Shown: positions 44,789 through 55,136, numbered from the stretch's first letter. The stretch: DNA of 64,000 nucleotides from Enterovibrio coralii (GCF_001559595.1 NZ_LNTY01000060.1:151840-215839), one strand, 5' to 3'. Notes: generated from the sequence alone by a model not told the origin. A program made the numbers and translations.

Positions 44789-44882
44789 AGATTTAGGTAC
44801 TTACTCGGTATTTCTCTAGTCAAAACAGCCCACACTATATCAGATAGGCAGGCACAGTGTCAGACAGGGTTACTACAACTTA

Positions 44883-45701
44883 CTAATTACTGACATTTAA
44901 ATCGGGTGTCGGTTCATTAGTTATCGGTTCAACAACGACAAAAGCTTCGTTAATTTGGTGTTCACGTGCTCGCATGGCGGCATTCTGCGTCTTATCGTAG
45001 TCGTAGAAAGGCCCAAGGCGAACGCGGTATACGTTTCCTGCCTGCAAAATATCCGTCGGCTGATCCAATTGCTTGCCGAAGGCTTCTGCAGCGCGTTGTG
45101 CTTTTTCTTTGTCTGAGATCGCGACCAGTTGAACGAAGTAGCGATTCAAACGTGCCCCTTGCCATTCCGTATCGTCGGCGGGCTTGTCCACTTTTAGCAG
45201 CGTCACTTTAACGGGAGCCGTTCCCGTTGTCAGCACATCCAATTTGGAAGCTGCGGCATAGCTCAAGTCTATGATGCGCCCTTCGTGGAAAGGACCACGG
45301 TCGTTGACGCGCACAATGGCTTTTTTACCGTTAGCGGTGTTTTCCACTTCCACATAGCTCGGCAATGGCAAGGTCTTGTGGGCGGCAGACATGGAGTACA
45401 TGTCGTAAATCTCGCCGTTCGACGTTTTGTGGCCGTGGAACTTCTTGCCATACCAAGACGCAATGCCAGTTTCAGAGTAGGACTCTGGGTTTTGCATCAC
45501 GTGGTATTGCTCACCGCGAACGGTGTAATCTTTATTTCCGGCGCGGCTGTATGGCTCGTAGCGAGGCTCGGCATCTTCAACATGCTGAAGTGTCGGTACC
45601 ACCTCTGGTGCAGTGTCTTCTGCTAGCGCATAGCGACCGTCGTTTTCTGTGGACGCGCACCCGGCTAAAACCAGTACAGACATGACTAAGTATTTTTTCA
45701 T
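44883..45701 (-). CDS. rlpA: Rare lipoprotein A (septal peptidoglycan-binding/lytic protein)
   Basis: RlpA is an outer-membrane lipoprotein; in Pseudomonas it is a lytic transglycosylase acting on denuded septal glycan. The lipobox is VLAGC (Cys15). A double-psi beta-barrel (ETGIASWYGKKFHGHKTSNGEIYDM and VRVNDRGPFHEGRIIDLSYAAA) carries the catalytic-type Asp and His residues, and a C-terminal SPOR domain (RYFVQLVAISDKEKAQRA) binds denuded glycans. Its start overlaps the rodA stop by one base (TAATG), so translation is coupled. Confidence 0.93.
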   Translation of the reverse strand: MKKYLVMSVLVLAGCASTENDGRYALAEDTAPEVVPTLQHVEDAEPRYEPYSRAGNKDYTVRGEQYHVMQNPESYSETGIASWYGKKFHGHKTSNGEIYDMYSMSAAHKTLPLPSYVEVENTANGKKAIVRVNDRGPFHEGRIIDLSYAAASKLDVLTTGTAPVKVTLLKVDKPADDTEWQGARLNRYFVQLVAISDKEKAQRAAEAFGKQLDQPTDILQAGNVYRVRLGPFYDYDKTQNAAMRAREHQINEAFVVVEPITNEPTPDLNVSN

Positions 45702-46822
45702 TACAACGCCTTCGAGAGCATTTTTCTGTGGGTATGGATGGACATTAAAATGCCGAAACCCGCCATGAGGGTCACCATGGAGGTGCCACCATAACTGACG
45801 AGTGGGAGTGGAACGCCCACCACTGGCAATATGCCGCTAACCATACCGATGTTTACAAACACATAGACGAAGAAGCTCAGTACGATACTTCCTGCCATCA
45901 TGCGTCCAAAAGCTGTCTGGGCACGGCTTGCCAGCAGCAGTCCTCGACCGATAACGAAAAGGTATAGCGTGAGCAAGCAAGCTACGCCAATCATGCCCCA
46001 TTCTTCTGCGATCACCGCAAAGATAAAGTCGGTATGGCGCTCTGGCAAGAACTCGAGTTGAGACTGCGTGCCATGTAACCAACCTTTGCCTGAAATACCA
46101 CCAGATCCTATGGCAATCTTAGATTGGATAATGTGATAGCCCGCACCAAGCGGGTCAGACTCTGGATTAAAAAGTGTTCTTACGCGGATGCGTTGGTACT
46201 CGTGCATGAGGAAAAACCACAGCACAGGCACGAAAGAGGCGAGCAAACTGACCGCACCGATAATGATTTTCCAGCTGATGCCAGAGAGGAAAAGCACGAA
46301 GACACCAGAAGCGGCAATAAGGATGGAGGTGCCAAGATCGGGCTGTTTTGCAATGAGGATGGTGGGGACGAAAACCAGGACGAGGCCGACAACGAGGGTT
46401 CGAAATCGCGGGGGAAGGGGCTCTTTACCGATAAAGCGTGCCACCATGAGCGGCACTGCCAGTTTTATCAGCTCCGAGGGCTGAAAGGTAAAGAGTCCGA
46501 TGTGCAGCCAGCGCTGCGCCCCTTTTGCCGTCTCCCCAAAGAGGAGGACGGCGATCAGCATTAAAAGCCCGATGATGTAGAGGTAAGGTGCCCAGAATTC
46601 ATAATGCCTGGGAGACACCTGTGCGAGCACGAACATCACACCAAGTGCCAGTACCATCCTGATCACTTGGCGTTCCATCATTGCCACGTTTTGCCCACTT
46701 GCGCTCCACATGACCAGAAGACCGAATCCCATTAACGCCATAATACCGAGTAGAAGCGGTGCATCGAGGTGTAAACGTTCAAACAGTGTTTTTCTTTGGC
46801 CCGAGGACGCAAGAATACTCAT
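45701..46822 (-). CDS. rodA: Rod-shape peptidoglycan glycosyltransferase RodA (SEDS family)
   Basis: RodA polymerises lipid II in the elongasome together with PBP2. The 373-residue protein has about ten membrane helices and the SEDS signatures AKGAQRWLHIGLFTFQPSELIKLA, AKQPDLGTSILIA (catalytic-type Asp) and SGGISGKGWLHGTQSQLEFLPERHTDFIFAVIAEEWG, ending in LPLVSYGGTSM. Its start overlaps the mrdA stop in an ATGA, coupling the partner proteins. Confidence 0.95.
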   Translation of the reverse strand: MSILASSGQRKTLFERLHLDAPLLLGIMALMGFGLLVMWSASGQNVAMMERQVIRMVLALGVMFVLAQVSPRHYEFWAPYLYIIGLLMLIAVLLFGETAKGAQRWLHIGLFTFQPSELIKLAVPLMVARFIGKEPLPPRFRTLVVGLVLVFVPTILIAKQPDLGTSILIAASGVFVLFLSGISWKIIIGAVSLLASFVPVLWFFLMHEYQRIRVRTLFNPESDPLGAGYHIIQSKIAIGSGGISGKGWLHGTQSQLEFLPERHTDFIFAVIAEEWGMIGVACLLTLYLFVIGRGLLLASRAQTAFGRMMAGSIVLSFFVYVFVNIGMVSGILPVVGVPLPLVSYGGTSMVTLMAGFGILMSIHTHRKMLSKAL

Positions 46823-48700
46823 TGGACTTTTTCTCCGCTGGTTTTTTCTTTGCCTAGTAGCATGTGGTCGAAGATACGACGTGCGATTGGGGCACCGTTA
46901 CTGGAACCACCACCGGCATTTTCCAGCACCATGGAGACCACGACTTGCGGGTCATCAAACGGTGCGAAGCCGGTGTACAGCGCATGGTCTCGTAAGTGCT
47001 CGGCAACTTCATCGGCGTTGTACTCTTCGTCTTCACCCAAACCGAACACCTGCGCGGTACCTGACTTACCACCAGTGACGTATTTGGCGTCAGCGAAGTG
47101 GCGACGTGCCGTCCTTTTTTACCGTGGGCAACCAAACGCATGCCTTCCAATGCCATGTCCCAATATTTCTCATCGACATTTTCAATCGGTGGATACGGTG
47201 ACAACTGCACAGGCTCTTTCACTCCTTCCTTCTCTGTTTGCTTGAGAAGGTGTGGCGGATAGACTTTACCGTGATTGACCAGTACCGCCGTTGCTTTCGC
47301 GATTTGCATTGGCGTTGCTGTCCAATAGCCCTGACCGATGCCGACTGGAATGGTGTCACCTTTGTACCAAGCTGGCGATAGCGCCCCATTTTCCATTCGC
47401 GGGTTGGCATGTTGGCTTTGCTTTCTTCGTAGATATCTATGCCAGTAAAGTCACCGAAACCGAACTTGCTCATCCAACTAGACAGCTTGTCGATGCCCAT
47501 GTCATACGCAATTTGATAGAAGAAGGTATCGACCGACTCTTCAATGGACTGCACGATGTTCACGCGACCGTGACCCCACGGCAACCAGTCACGGAAAGGA
47601 CGCGACTTGGAATTCGGCAAACGCCAGTAACCCGGGTCATTTCGCGTTGTTTTCGGCGTAATGATTTTCTCTTCCAGCGCAGCCACAGCAATGAAAGGTT
47701 TGATTGTCGATGCGGGTGGGTAGATACCCAGCGTTGCACGGTTAACCAGTGGGCGGTTCTTGTCGTTCAGCAAGGCGCGGTAATCTTTGCCTGAAATGCC
47801 GTTAACGAACAGGTTCGGGTCATAGCTTGGTGTAGATACCATCGCCAACACGGACGAGTCTTTCGGATCCAGTACCACAACGGCGGCTCGGCGATCGCCA
47901 AGGATCGAACGGATGTAAAGCTGCAGATCCACGTCGATATTCAGGACCAAGTCTTTACCCGGCTCTGGCGGCACATACTTCAATGTGCGGATCACGCGGC
48001 CACGGCTGTTTACTTCAACTTCTTGATAGCCAGCGGTGCCGTGAAGCACGTTCTCGTAGAAGCGCTCGATACCCAGCTTACCGATGTCTCGTGTGGCTTT
48101 ATAGTTGCTGATCACCTCTTCGCGTTCGAGGCGCGCAATGTCTTTGTCGTTGATTTTGGCCACGTAACCTAATACGTGGGTCAGCGCATCCCCGTAAGGG
48201 TAGTAACGCTTCAGGTAGCCTTTAATTTCAACGCCAGGGAATTTGTATTGGTTAGCAGAAAAGACCGCGACCTCTTCTTCGGTCAGCTGGTTTTTCAGCG
48301 CCACCGCATTGAAGCGACGGGTGCGCTTTCTGTCACGTTCGAAGTTTTTAAGCTCTCGTTCCGAGATAGGCAGTATTTCTTGTAGTCGCGCGATGGTACC
48401 CGGAATGTCTTTGACCTGCTCGGGGGTAATTTCCAACGTGTAGACAGGGCGGTTTTCCGCCAAGATCTTGCCGTTTCGGTCAAAGATAAGACCGCGGTTT
48501 GGCGCGACGGGAACGACCTTAATGCGGTTGTCGTTAGAACGGGTAATGTAATCGTCGTGGTCTTTTACCTGAATGGTGTACAGGTTCAACAAAAGGATAC
48601 CAACGAGAACGACAATACCGCCGAAAGCCACGACGGCCCGGCGGAAAAATAAGGAAGACTCAGCCTGATGATCGCGTATTGGACTACGCTTGTACTTCAT
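46819..48700 (-). CDS. mrdA: Penicillin-binding protein 2 (two frameshifts)
   Basis: PBP2 is the elongation transpeptidase that works with RodA. It has an N-terminal membrane anchor (about 20-42), a pedestal domain and a transpeptidase domain with the active Ser in YPPASTIKP; the later KSGTAQ motif is seen only after repair. The frame breaks twice. At about 47374, CGCCAGC should be CGCCCAGC, restoring YRPAWYKGDTIPVGIGQGYW. At about 47113-47120 one base is missing after a K-rich run, restoring RRHFADAKYVTGGKSGTAQVFGLGED. Repaired length is 627 aa (E. coli 633). An essential gene with two breaks strongly suggests sequencing error. Confidence 0.94.
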
Positions 48701-48703
48701 GAA

Positions 48704-49172
48704 TTATTCTCGGTGATAAGGGTGATTAGCAGTGATACTCCAGCTCGGTAAAGACTTTCCGCCATCACGACACGCACCAGTGGGTGAGGCAGAGTAAGAG
48801 GAGACAGAGACCAGCTTTGATCTGCCGCTGCCTTACAAGCAGGTGCTAATCCTTCTGGACCACCAATCAAAATAGACACATCACGCCATCTAATTTCCAG
48901 CTTTCCAGCTGTTCGGCCAATTGTTCAGTGTCCCAGCGCTTTCCCGGAATATCTAACGTAACAATACGGTTGCCCTTTGGCACCGCCGCTAACATAGCTT
49001 CACCTTCTTTTTGCAGGATGCGCGCAATGTCAGCGTTCTTACCGCGTTTACCCGCGGTAATTTCCACCAGTTCTAGTGGCATATCTTTAGGGAATCGACG
49101 GCTATATTCTTTGTAGCCTTCTTCGACCCATTTTGGCATCTTGGTGCCAACAGCAATTAACTGGAGCTTCAT
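48704..49172 (-). CDS. rlmH: 23S rRNA (pseudouridine1915-N3)-methyltransferase RlmH (two frameshifts)
   Basis: RlmH methylates pseudouridine 1915 in the decoding region of assembled 70S ribosomes, using a SPOUT knot. The start MKLQLIAVGTKMPKWVEEGY is standard. The frame breaks at about 48885 (GGCGTG for GGCCGTG), restoring [21 protein letters not shown] with the SAM-binding knot loop. It breaks again at about 48743 (GAGCTGG for GAGCCTGG), restoring SLYRAWSITANHPYHRE and a TAA at 48704-48706. The repaired 156 aa compares with 155 in E. coli. mrdA begins 3 bases later. Confidence 0.93.
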
Positions 49173-49176
49173 TTAA

Positions 49177-49494
49177 TCAGTTCCACAGTTTTTCTAACTG
49201 GTACAACTGACGCTGCTCATCCTGCATCACGTGCAGCATGACATCACCCAGATCCAGCACGACCCATTCACCTTCGTTCTCGCCTTCCATGCCAAGGAAA
49301 AGAATGTCAGCAGCACGCGCTTCATCAGCGACGTGTTCGGCAATTGAAGCAACATGGCGTTTTGAATTACCTGTGCAAAGCACCATGAAGTCTGTGATGC
49401 TACTTTTCTCGCGAACATCAATGGTAATGATGTCAGCCGCTTTCATATCATCAGCTTTATCGACAACGAAATGTTGAAGTTGTTCCGGAAGCAA
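49177..49494 (-). CDS. rsfS: Ribosomal silencing factor RsfS
   Basis: RsfS binds ribosomal protein L14 and blocks subunit joining in slow growth. The 105-residue protein has KSSITDFMVLCTGNSKRHV and GEWVVLDLGDVMLHVM, the family core. It starts with TTG at 49494, preceded by GGGG at suitable spacing; E. coli RsfS also uses TTG. It lies directly upstream of rlmH (4 bases), the conserved holA-(nadD)-rsfS-rlmH-mrdA order. Note that nadD, usually between holA and rsfS in E. coli, is not here. Confidence 0.93.
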   Translation of the reverse strand: MLPEQLQHFVVDKADDMKAADIITIDVREKSSITDFMVLCTGNSKRHVASIAEHVADEARAADILFLGMEGENEGEWVVLDLGDVMLHVMQDEQRQLYQLEKLWN

Positions 49495-49625
49495 AGTTAA
49501 CCCCTTTGTAGATACTAGTCCTCAGACTTTACGCCTTGAGGAATTGAACATCCGTTCTGCTGGACGGATCGGAAAATTATAACATCGACGCCTTTGAATA
49601 AAACACGTCGATGTCTAATTGACAG

Positions 49626-50654
49626 TCAGTTGACAGGAGAAAGTTGGACGCTGTGACCACACATGTTGAGACAGAACTCGGCAAGTGCAGGCCAAGGCTT
49701 GCTGTCAAAGTCTGTTTTCACCATGGTTTCAATGTCCGCCAAACTTCTCAGCAGTTGCATTAACGCGGGAAGCGGCAGTCTGTGAAGGGCCGCTGTCAGT
49801 GGTGCACGGCGGTTTTGCCACACGCGGAAGTGGTCAAATATTTTGCTCAACCCCATGCCTGATGCGCCGTATTCCTGCATCTTACAAAGCTGAACCAGCT
49901 CTTTTTGGATGACGCGCAGCAGAATGGTGATTTCCACGCCCTCAGCTTCAAGCTGACGCAATATTCGGATAGCGCGCTTGGCTTTGCCTTCAATCAAGGC
50001 ATCGGTAAGTTGAAACGGGGTGAAGTGGTTGTTGCGAGATAAGGCATCTTGCAGCCTGACCAGCGTAAGCTCGCCGTCTGGGTAGAGCAGTTGCAGCTTC
50101 ATCAAGCTTTGTGCCAACGCCAGAAGGTTACCTTCATGCCATTGCGCCAACAGCATGACAGATTCATGGTCTGGCTTTAAGCTCAAGCTGTGGCAGCGAT
50201 TCTCGATAAAACGCGGCAGTTGGCGTCCGTCTGGCGTGTTGCACGGGACATACAAGCCATTTTTCTGAAACAGAGTGAACCACTGAGCCGACTCTTGCTT
50301 CTTGTTCAGACGAGGGCCATCAAACACCACGACCACGTCTTGATGCAGCAAAGGCGCAAGTTCTTTTAACGCATTCGCTTGCGTTGTCGTCAACGGGTTT
50401 TCAGGGAACGTCAGAATTAAAACCTGACGGCTTGCGAACAAGCTCAGTGCCTGACAACAGTCGTATACGTCTTGCCAGTTGAGTTGATTGTCAATGGTGA
50501 AGCGGTGCTTCTCATCAAAGCCTTGTTTGGCGGATTCATCCAAAATGCTTTGGATGGACTCTTGTTTAAGAAGCGGTTCGTTTCCAAACAAAAGGTAAGT
50601 CTGACACAGGCCTTGCGAAAGACGCTGTGTCAGTTGTTCTGGATAAACCCTCAT
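49626..50654 (-). CDS. holA: DNA polymerase III subunit delta
   Basis: HolA is the clamp-opening 'wrench' of the clamp loader. The 342-residue protein shows TYLLFGNEPLLKQESIQSI near the N-terminus (degenerate nucleotide-binding fold), FDGPRLNKKQESAQWF, and the C-terminal collar helices. Length matches E. coli HolA (343). It overlaps lptE by 4 bases (ATGA), as in other gammaproteobacteria. About 130 bases without a gene follow before rsfS, where E. coli carries nadD. Confidence 0.93.
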   Translation of the reverse strand: MRVYPEQLTQRLSQGLCQTYLLFGNEPLLKQESIQSILDESAKQGFDEKHRFTIDNQLNWQDVYDCCQALSLFASRQVLILTFPENPLTTTQANALKELAPLLHQDVVVVFDGPRLNKKQESAQWFTLFQKNGLYVPCNTPDGRQLPRFIENRCHSLSLKPDHESVMLLAQWHEGNLLALAQSLMKLQLLYPDGELTLVRLQDALSRNNHFTPFQLTDALIEGKAKRAIRILRQLEAEGVEITILLRVIQKELVQLCKMQEYGASGMGLSKIFDHFRVWQNRRAPLTAALHRLPLPALMQLLRSLADIETMVKTDFDSKPWPALAEFCLNMCGHSVQLSPVN

Positions 50655-51319
50655 TGCGCACTGTCACCGCTGGTGGAGTAGCTAGAAAGCGGTTTACCAC
50701 GTTGTTCGTCTTTACCTTCGAAGCGGGTTTCGATAGTGATCGCAGGCTTCTTCTGGTCAACGCCTTGGTAGAGCTCACGCAGTGCTTTTTCTTCCGCTTC
50801 TTTGCGCTCATATTCTTCGATATGGGCATTCAGACGCGCAAGCTGACGCATGATCTGCTTGGTGGCTTCTACGCGCATCTCTTGCGCCAGCATCTCTTCT
50901 TCCACAGACTTCGCAAGCGCAGTCAGCGGGTTATCAAGGTAGGTGCGGCTAAGAGAGGTAGAGAAGTTGTAGCTGCCTTTTTCCGGCACGGTCACGGAGT
51001 AGCTAACGGTATACGCGAACTGTTTCTCCGCCACGCGGCTGTTTTGGTACAAAGACAGGGTGCTTTCACCGTAGCTTTCCCCATTCAGATTGAGGTTCGA
51101 TACAGCGGCAGCAGGTGATACAAGCTTGATGTCATGTTGGCGAAGCTGGGATTTCATTTCCCTTGTTAGCTTGCCGTATTGGTCAAAACTTGTCACAGAA
51201 AGGGTTTGAATCTCGTCTGGCAGGTTGTAGCTGCCACGAAGATGGAATCCGCAAGACGCGGTGGCCAAAGCGGCCACCACGACTAGCAGGGTTCGGAGAG
51301 AGCGAAACATCGTTTTCAC
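50651..51319 (-). CDS. lptE: LPS-assembly lipoprotein LptE
   Basis: LptE plugs the LptD barrel in the outer membrane and helps insert lipopolysaccharide. A signal peptide ends in the lipobox ATASC, followed by the standard GFHLRGSYNLP. SLSRTYLDNPLTALAKSVEEEMLAQEMR is the conserved helix region. The C-terminal 60 or so residues are a charged, low-complexity extension beyond E. coli LptE, typical of vibrios. I start at the GTG at 51319 because GGAG is 7 bases before it; the ATG at 51310 is the alternative. leuS ends 15 bases upstream. Confidence 0.9.
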   Translation of the reverse strand: MKTMFRSLRTLLVVVAALATASCGFHLRGSYNLPDEIQTLSVTSFDQYGKLTREMKSQLRQHDIKLVSPAAAVSNLNLNGESYGESTLSLYQNSRVAEKQFAYTVSYSVTVPEKGSYNFSTSLSRTYLDNPLTALAKSVEEEMLAQEMRVEATKQIMRQLARLNAHIEEYERKEAEEKALRELYQGVDQKKPAITIETRFEGKDEQRGKPLSSYSTSGDSAQ

Positions 51320-51334
51320 CGAATACTCCCTGTA

Positions 51335-53907
51335 TTAGTTAGCAACGATATTAACCAGTTTGCCCGGTACGTAAATCACTTTGCGTACGGTTTTACCCTC
51401 GGTGTGCTTAACAACGTGCTCGTCGTTCAGCGCCATCGATTCTACTGATTCTTTAGCTTCGTCTGCTGCAACGGTGATTTTCGCGCGAAGTTTACCGTTC
51501 ACCTGAACGATGATCAGCTTCTCGTCTTCTACCATTGCGTCTTTGTCAGCAACTGGCCATACAGTGTTGTCGATGTCCGTTTGACCCAGTGCCGCCCACA
51601 GCTCGGTGCTGATGTGCGGAGTGATTGGGTACAGCATCGCAACGATCGCTTTCACAGCCTCGTCCAGGATTGCGCGGTCTGCGTCAGTGTCCTGAGGTGC
51701 TTTAGTCAGACGGTTCATCAGCTCCATGATCGCAGCGATCGCGGTGTTGAAGGTCTGACGACGACCGATGTCATCGCTTACTTTCGCGATAGTCTTGTGA
51801 ACTTCACGACGCAGTGTCTTCTGATCAGCAGTCAGTGCCGATGCATCCAGTGCTGCTACTTCGCCTTTCGCAGTGTGTTCGAATACCAGTTTCCAAACAC
51901 GCTTCAGGAAGCGGTTAGCACCTTCAACGCCAGACTCTTGCCACTCAAGGGTCATGTCTGCTGGTGATGCGAACATCATGAACAGACGCACGGTGTCAGC
52001 ACCGTACTTATCAACCATTTCTTGTGGGTCGATACCGTTGTTCTTCGACTTAGACATTTTGGTCATGCCTGAGTGAACAAGGTTGTTACCTTCAGTATCT
52101 ACTGCAGTGGTGATGCGGCCTTTCTCGTCACGCTCAACGGTTGCTTCAGTTGGAGAAACCCAAACTTTCGCGCCTTTGTCGTTGTTGTAGTAGTACGCAT
52201 CAGCCAGCACCATGCCTTGGCACAGCAGACGTTTGAACGGCTCGTCAGACTTCACGTAGCCTGCATCGCGCAGCAGTTTGTGGAAGAAGCGAGAGTAAAG
52301 CAGGTGCATTACCGCGTGCTCAATACCACCGATGTACTGGTCAACTGGCAGCCAGTAGTTAGCTGCTTCTGAATCCAGCATTTCGTCTGCTTTTGGCGAA
52401 CAGTAGCGTGCGTAGTACCAGCTAGACTCCATGAAGGTGTCGAAGGTATCGGTTTCGCGCAGCGCAGGTTGGCCGTTGAACGTGGTTTCTGCCCACGTCT
52501 TGTCTGCTTTGATTGGGCTAGTTACGCCGTCCATTACCACGTCTTCTGGCAGAAGCACTGGCAGTTGGTCAGCAGGAACTGGATGCACTTCGCCGTCTTC
52601 AGTGGTTACCATTGGGATTGGTGCGCCCCAGTAACGTTGACGTGAAACACCCCAGTCGCGCAGACGGAAGTTAACAGTCTTGTGGCCTTTGCCTTCTGAT
52701 TCCAGCTTCGCTGCAATCGCGTCGAATGCTTGTTCGAACGTCAGACCGTCGAATTCACCTGAGTTGAACAGAACACCTTTCTCAGTGTGTGCTGCTTCAG
52801 AGATGTCTGGTGCGTTGCCGTCTTCAGCCAGGATGACAGGCTCAATGTTCAGGCCGTATTTGGTTGCGAACTCGTAGTCACGTTGATCGTGACCTGGTAC
52901 CGCCATTACCGCACCTGTACCGTAATCCATCAGAACAAAGTTCGCGATGAAGATTGGCACTTCGCGGCCGTTCAGAGGATGGACAGCCTTCAGGCCAGTA
53001 TCCATGCCCTTCTTCTCCATAGTCGCCAGCTCAGCTTCAGCAACCTTGGTGTTTTTACATTCTTCGATGAATGCTGCCAGCTCTGGGTTGTTCTCTGCGG
53101 CTTTGGTCGCCAGAGGGTGACCTGCTGCAATACCCACGTACGTCACGCCCATCAGGGTGTCAGGACGGGTGGTGTACACTTCCAGATCGCTTTCGCCAGC
53201 CACTTGGAATTTCAGTTCAACACCTTCAGAGCGGCCAATCCAGTTACGCTGCATGGTTTTAACCTGCTCAGGCCAACCATCCAGAGTCTCCAGGTCATCC
53301 AGAAGCTCTTGTGCGTACGCAGTGATTTTGATGAACCACTGTGGAATTTCTTTTTGCTCTACAGGCGTGTCACAACGCCAGCAGCAGCCGTCTTCAACTT
53401 GCTCGTTCGCCAGAACGGTTTGGTCGTTTGGACACCAGTTAACAGAAGAGGTCTTCTTGTAAACCAGGCCTTTGTTGTACAGCTTGGTGAAGAACTCTTG
53501 TTCCCAGCGGTAGTATTCTGGTGTACAGGTTGCGAATTCACGATCCCAGTCATAGCCGAAGCCCAGCAGTTTCAGCTGGTTCTTCATGTATTCGATGTTC
53601 TCGTAAGTCCAAGGCGCAGGTGCAGTTTTGTTCTTAACTGCTGCGTTTTCTGCTGGCAGGCCGAATGCATCCCAACCGATTGGTTGCATCACGTTCTTCC
53701 TTGCAGGCGTTGGTAGCGAGAGATCACATCACCGATGGTGTAGTTACGCACGTGACCCATGTGTAGGCGACCGCTTGGGTACGGGAACATGGATAGGCAG
53801 TAGAATTTCTCTTTGTTTGGATCTTCAGTAACTACGAAGGTCTTGTTGTTGTCCCATTCAGCCTGAACTTTGGGCTCTATGTCCTGTGGACGGTATTGTT
53901 CTTGCAT
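51335..53907 (-). CDS. leuS: Leucyl-tRNA synthetase (one frameshift near the 5' end)
   Basis: LeuS charges tRNA-Leu. The class I signatures are present: FPYPSGRLHMGHVRNY (HIGH type) in the first frame and KMSKSKNNG in the second. The CP1 editing domain and its T-rich region (TTRPDTLMG) lie between, and the zinc-ribbon-like WCPNDQTVLANEQ precedes them. The frame breaks at about 53697, where GGAAGAAC should be GGAAAGAAC to give QGKNVMQPIGWDAFG. Repaired length from the ATG at 53907 is 857 aa (V. cholerae 858). A second ATG nine bases upstream is possible. Confidence 0.95.
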
Positions 53908-54014
53908 CGATGACATCCGGGAAATTGTGAGATAGGTATAAAATGAACCAAAATAATCGACATAGAATAACTAAAGGTAGAAGGCGCAACAACACTTGAA
54001 TGCAGAGGTGGCCT

Positions 54015-54500
54015 ATGTCAGAGCAAAAAGCGGAATATAAAGTGCTCGCTGAGCGTATTGGTGACGCTTTAAAGCACAGTCCAGAGGAGCTACAGCGTTG
54101 GATTGAACTGTCCGAACGCTATTTCACAGCGGCTTCAGATATGACCAAAGATGAGCTTGCTTTGATAGAAGCTTACTTTAAACGCGACGTTCAGGAATTT
54201 GGCGCAAGGTACAACGAGTCAGAAGCCGAAAAAGAAGACAGTGAGCTGTTTAAAAGCCTGATTGCGAATACGCTTTGGGAGCAGCTTGCTGAGATCACTG
54301 ACAAGACCCAGCTGGAATGGCGTGAAGTGCTGCAAGATATTCAGCATCACGGCGTGTATACCGCGGGTGAAGTGGTGGGCTTGGGCATTCTGATTTGTGA
54401 GAAGTGCGGCAATCAAACCGAGCACACGCACGTTGACGTGCTGACGCCTTGCATCAAATGCGGCAACAAAGAGTTCAGTCGAAAAGCGTTTCCTGCTTGA
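54015..54500 (+). CDS. ybeL: DUF1451 zinc-ribbon protein YbeL
   Basis: YbeL is a conserved protein of unknown function found next to leuS. The 161-residue protein is mostly helical and charged, then ends in a zinc ribbon whose four Cys are in ICEKCGNQTEHTHVDVLTPCIKCGNKEF (CxxC-x-CxxC). I start at the ATG at 54015 behind GAGGTGG; the longer frame adds five residues without support. It is divergent from leuS and convergent with the SYLF gene. Confidence 0.9.
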   Translation: MSEQKAEYKVLAERIGDALKHSPEELQRWIELSERYFTAASDMTKDELALIEAYFKRDVQEFGARYNESEAEKEDSELFKSLIANTLWEQLAEITDKTQLEWREVLQDIQHHGVYTAGEVVGLGILICEKCGNQTEHTHVDVLTPCIKCGNKEFSRKAFPA

Positions 54501-54508
54501 TAGACATA

Positions 54509-54534
54509 AAAAAGGGCGCACGGTGCGCCCTTTG
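54509..54534. terminator. Bidirectional terminator between ybeL and the SYLF gene
   Basis: AAAGGGCGC and GCGCCCTTT pair around ACGGT, between two convergent stop codons. Confidence 0.8.
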
Positions 54535-54551
54535 TGCTGAATAAGTCAGAC

Positions 54552-55136
54552 TTACTTCAGCGACTGGATATTGAACTTTTGCCCCGCAATCGCGGCTTCA
54601 ATCATCAAGCCGCCTTTGGCTTGGGTGAAGATGGCAATGCCGTTGATGTAATAGGCTTTGGACTGCGTATCGCCTGCGCTTGCAGAGGTGCCCGTGGTGC
54701 CCACATGCGCGGCTGCTCCCTCGGTGAGTGCGGTCGCCGATGCTTGCGCGCCTAATTCAAAACTGCCCGACATAAACTTGTCGAAGGTTTCTTTGTCTTC
54801 GAAGAAGAGAATCTCACTGAAAGCCTGTCCGCCAAAGGTAAAGCCCACTGACACTTGCACCAACTCTGCTTTCGCGACCGTGTTGTTACGCTCATACACG
54901 ACGCCGTTGCCGTACGCGCCACCAATCCAAAATCCACCTTTGCCGACAGACGGGAATACGGCATAGCCGTAGGCATCTTTGAAAAACGGTTGGACGGATT
55001 CAAAACGGTGGAAATTCGCGAGTGCCGCTCGAGTGTCTGCGAACAGCTCTGCATCAGATTCGGCAAACGCCGGTTTGACGAAGACGGTGGAAAGGGCAAA
55101 CAGAAGCCCAAGAGATAAACGCGCAACGACACCCAT
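54552..55136 (-). CDS. Secreted SYLF/Ysc84-like lipid-binding domain protein
   Basis: A 194-residue exported protein: signal peptide MGVVARLSLGLLFALSTVFVKPAFA, then a SYLF (DUF500) domain with GYAVFPSVGKGGFWIGGAYGNGVVYERN and QVSVGFTFGGQAFSEILFFEDKET. The family binds phosphoinositides in eukaryotes; in bacteria the role is unknown. I start at the ATG at 55136, preceded by GGGAG, since the upstream 16 residues are unlike a leader. It stands apart from the lnt-corC transcription unit by 105 bases. Confidence 0.85.
   Translation of the reverse strand: MGVVARLSLGLLFALSTVFVKPAFAESDAELFADTRAALANFHRFESVQPFFKDAYGYAVFPSVGKGGFWIGGAYGNGVVYERNNTVAKAELVQVSVGFTFGGQAFSEILFFEDKETFDKFMSGSFELGAQASATALTEGAAAHVGTTGTSASAGDTQSKAYYINGIAIFTQAKGGLMIEAAIAGQKFNIQSLK

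Noticed and set aside
46819..48700. mrdA as a true pseudogene or split gene
   Set aside because: PBP2 is essential in rod-shaped relatives, all motifs survive, and the breaks match the single-base-loss pattern across the window.
52787..53716. 309-codon rightward frame inside leuS
   Set aside because: Despite its length it is entirely antisense to the conserved leuS coding sequence and shows no domain.
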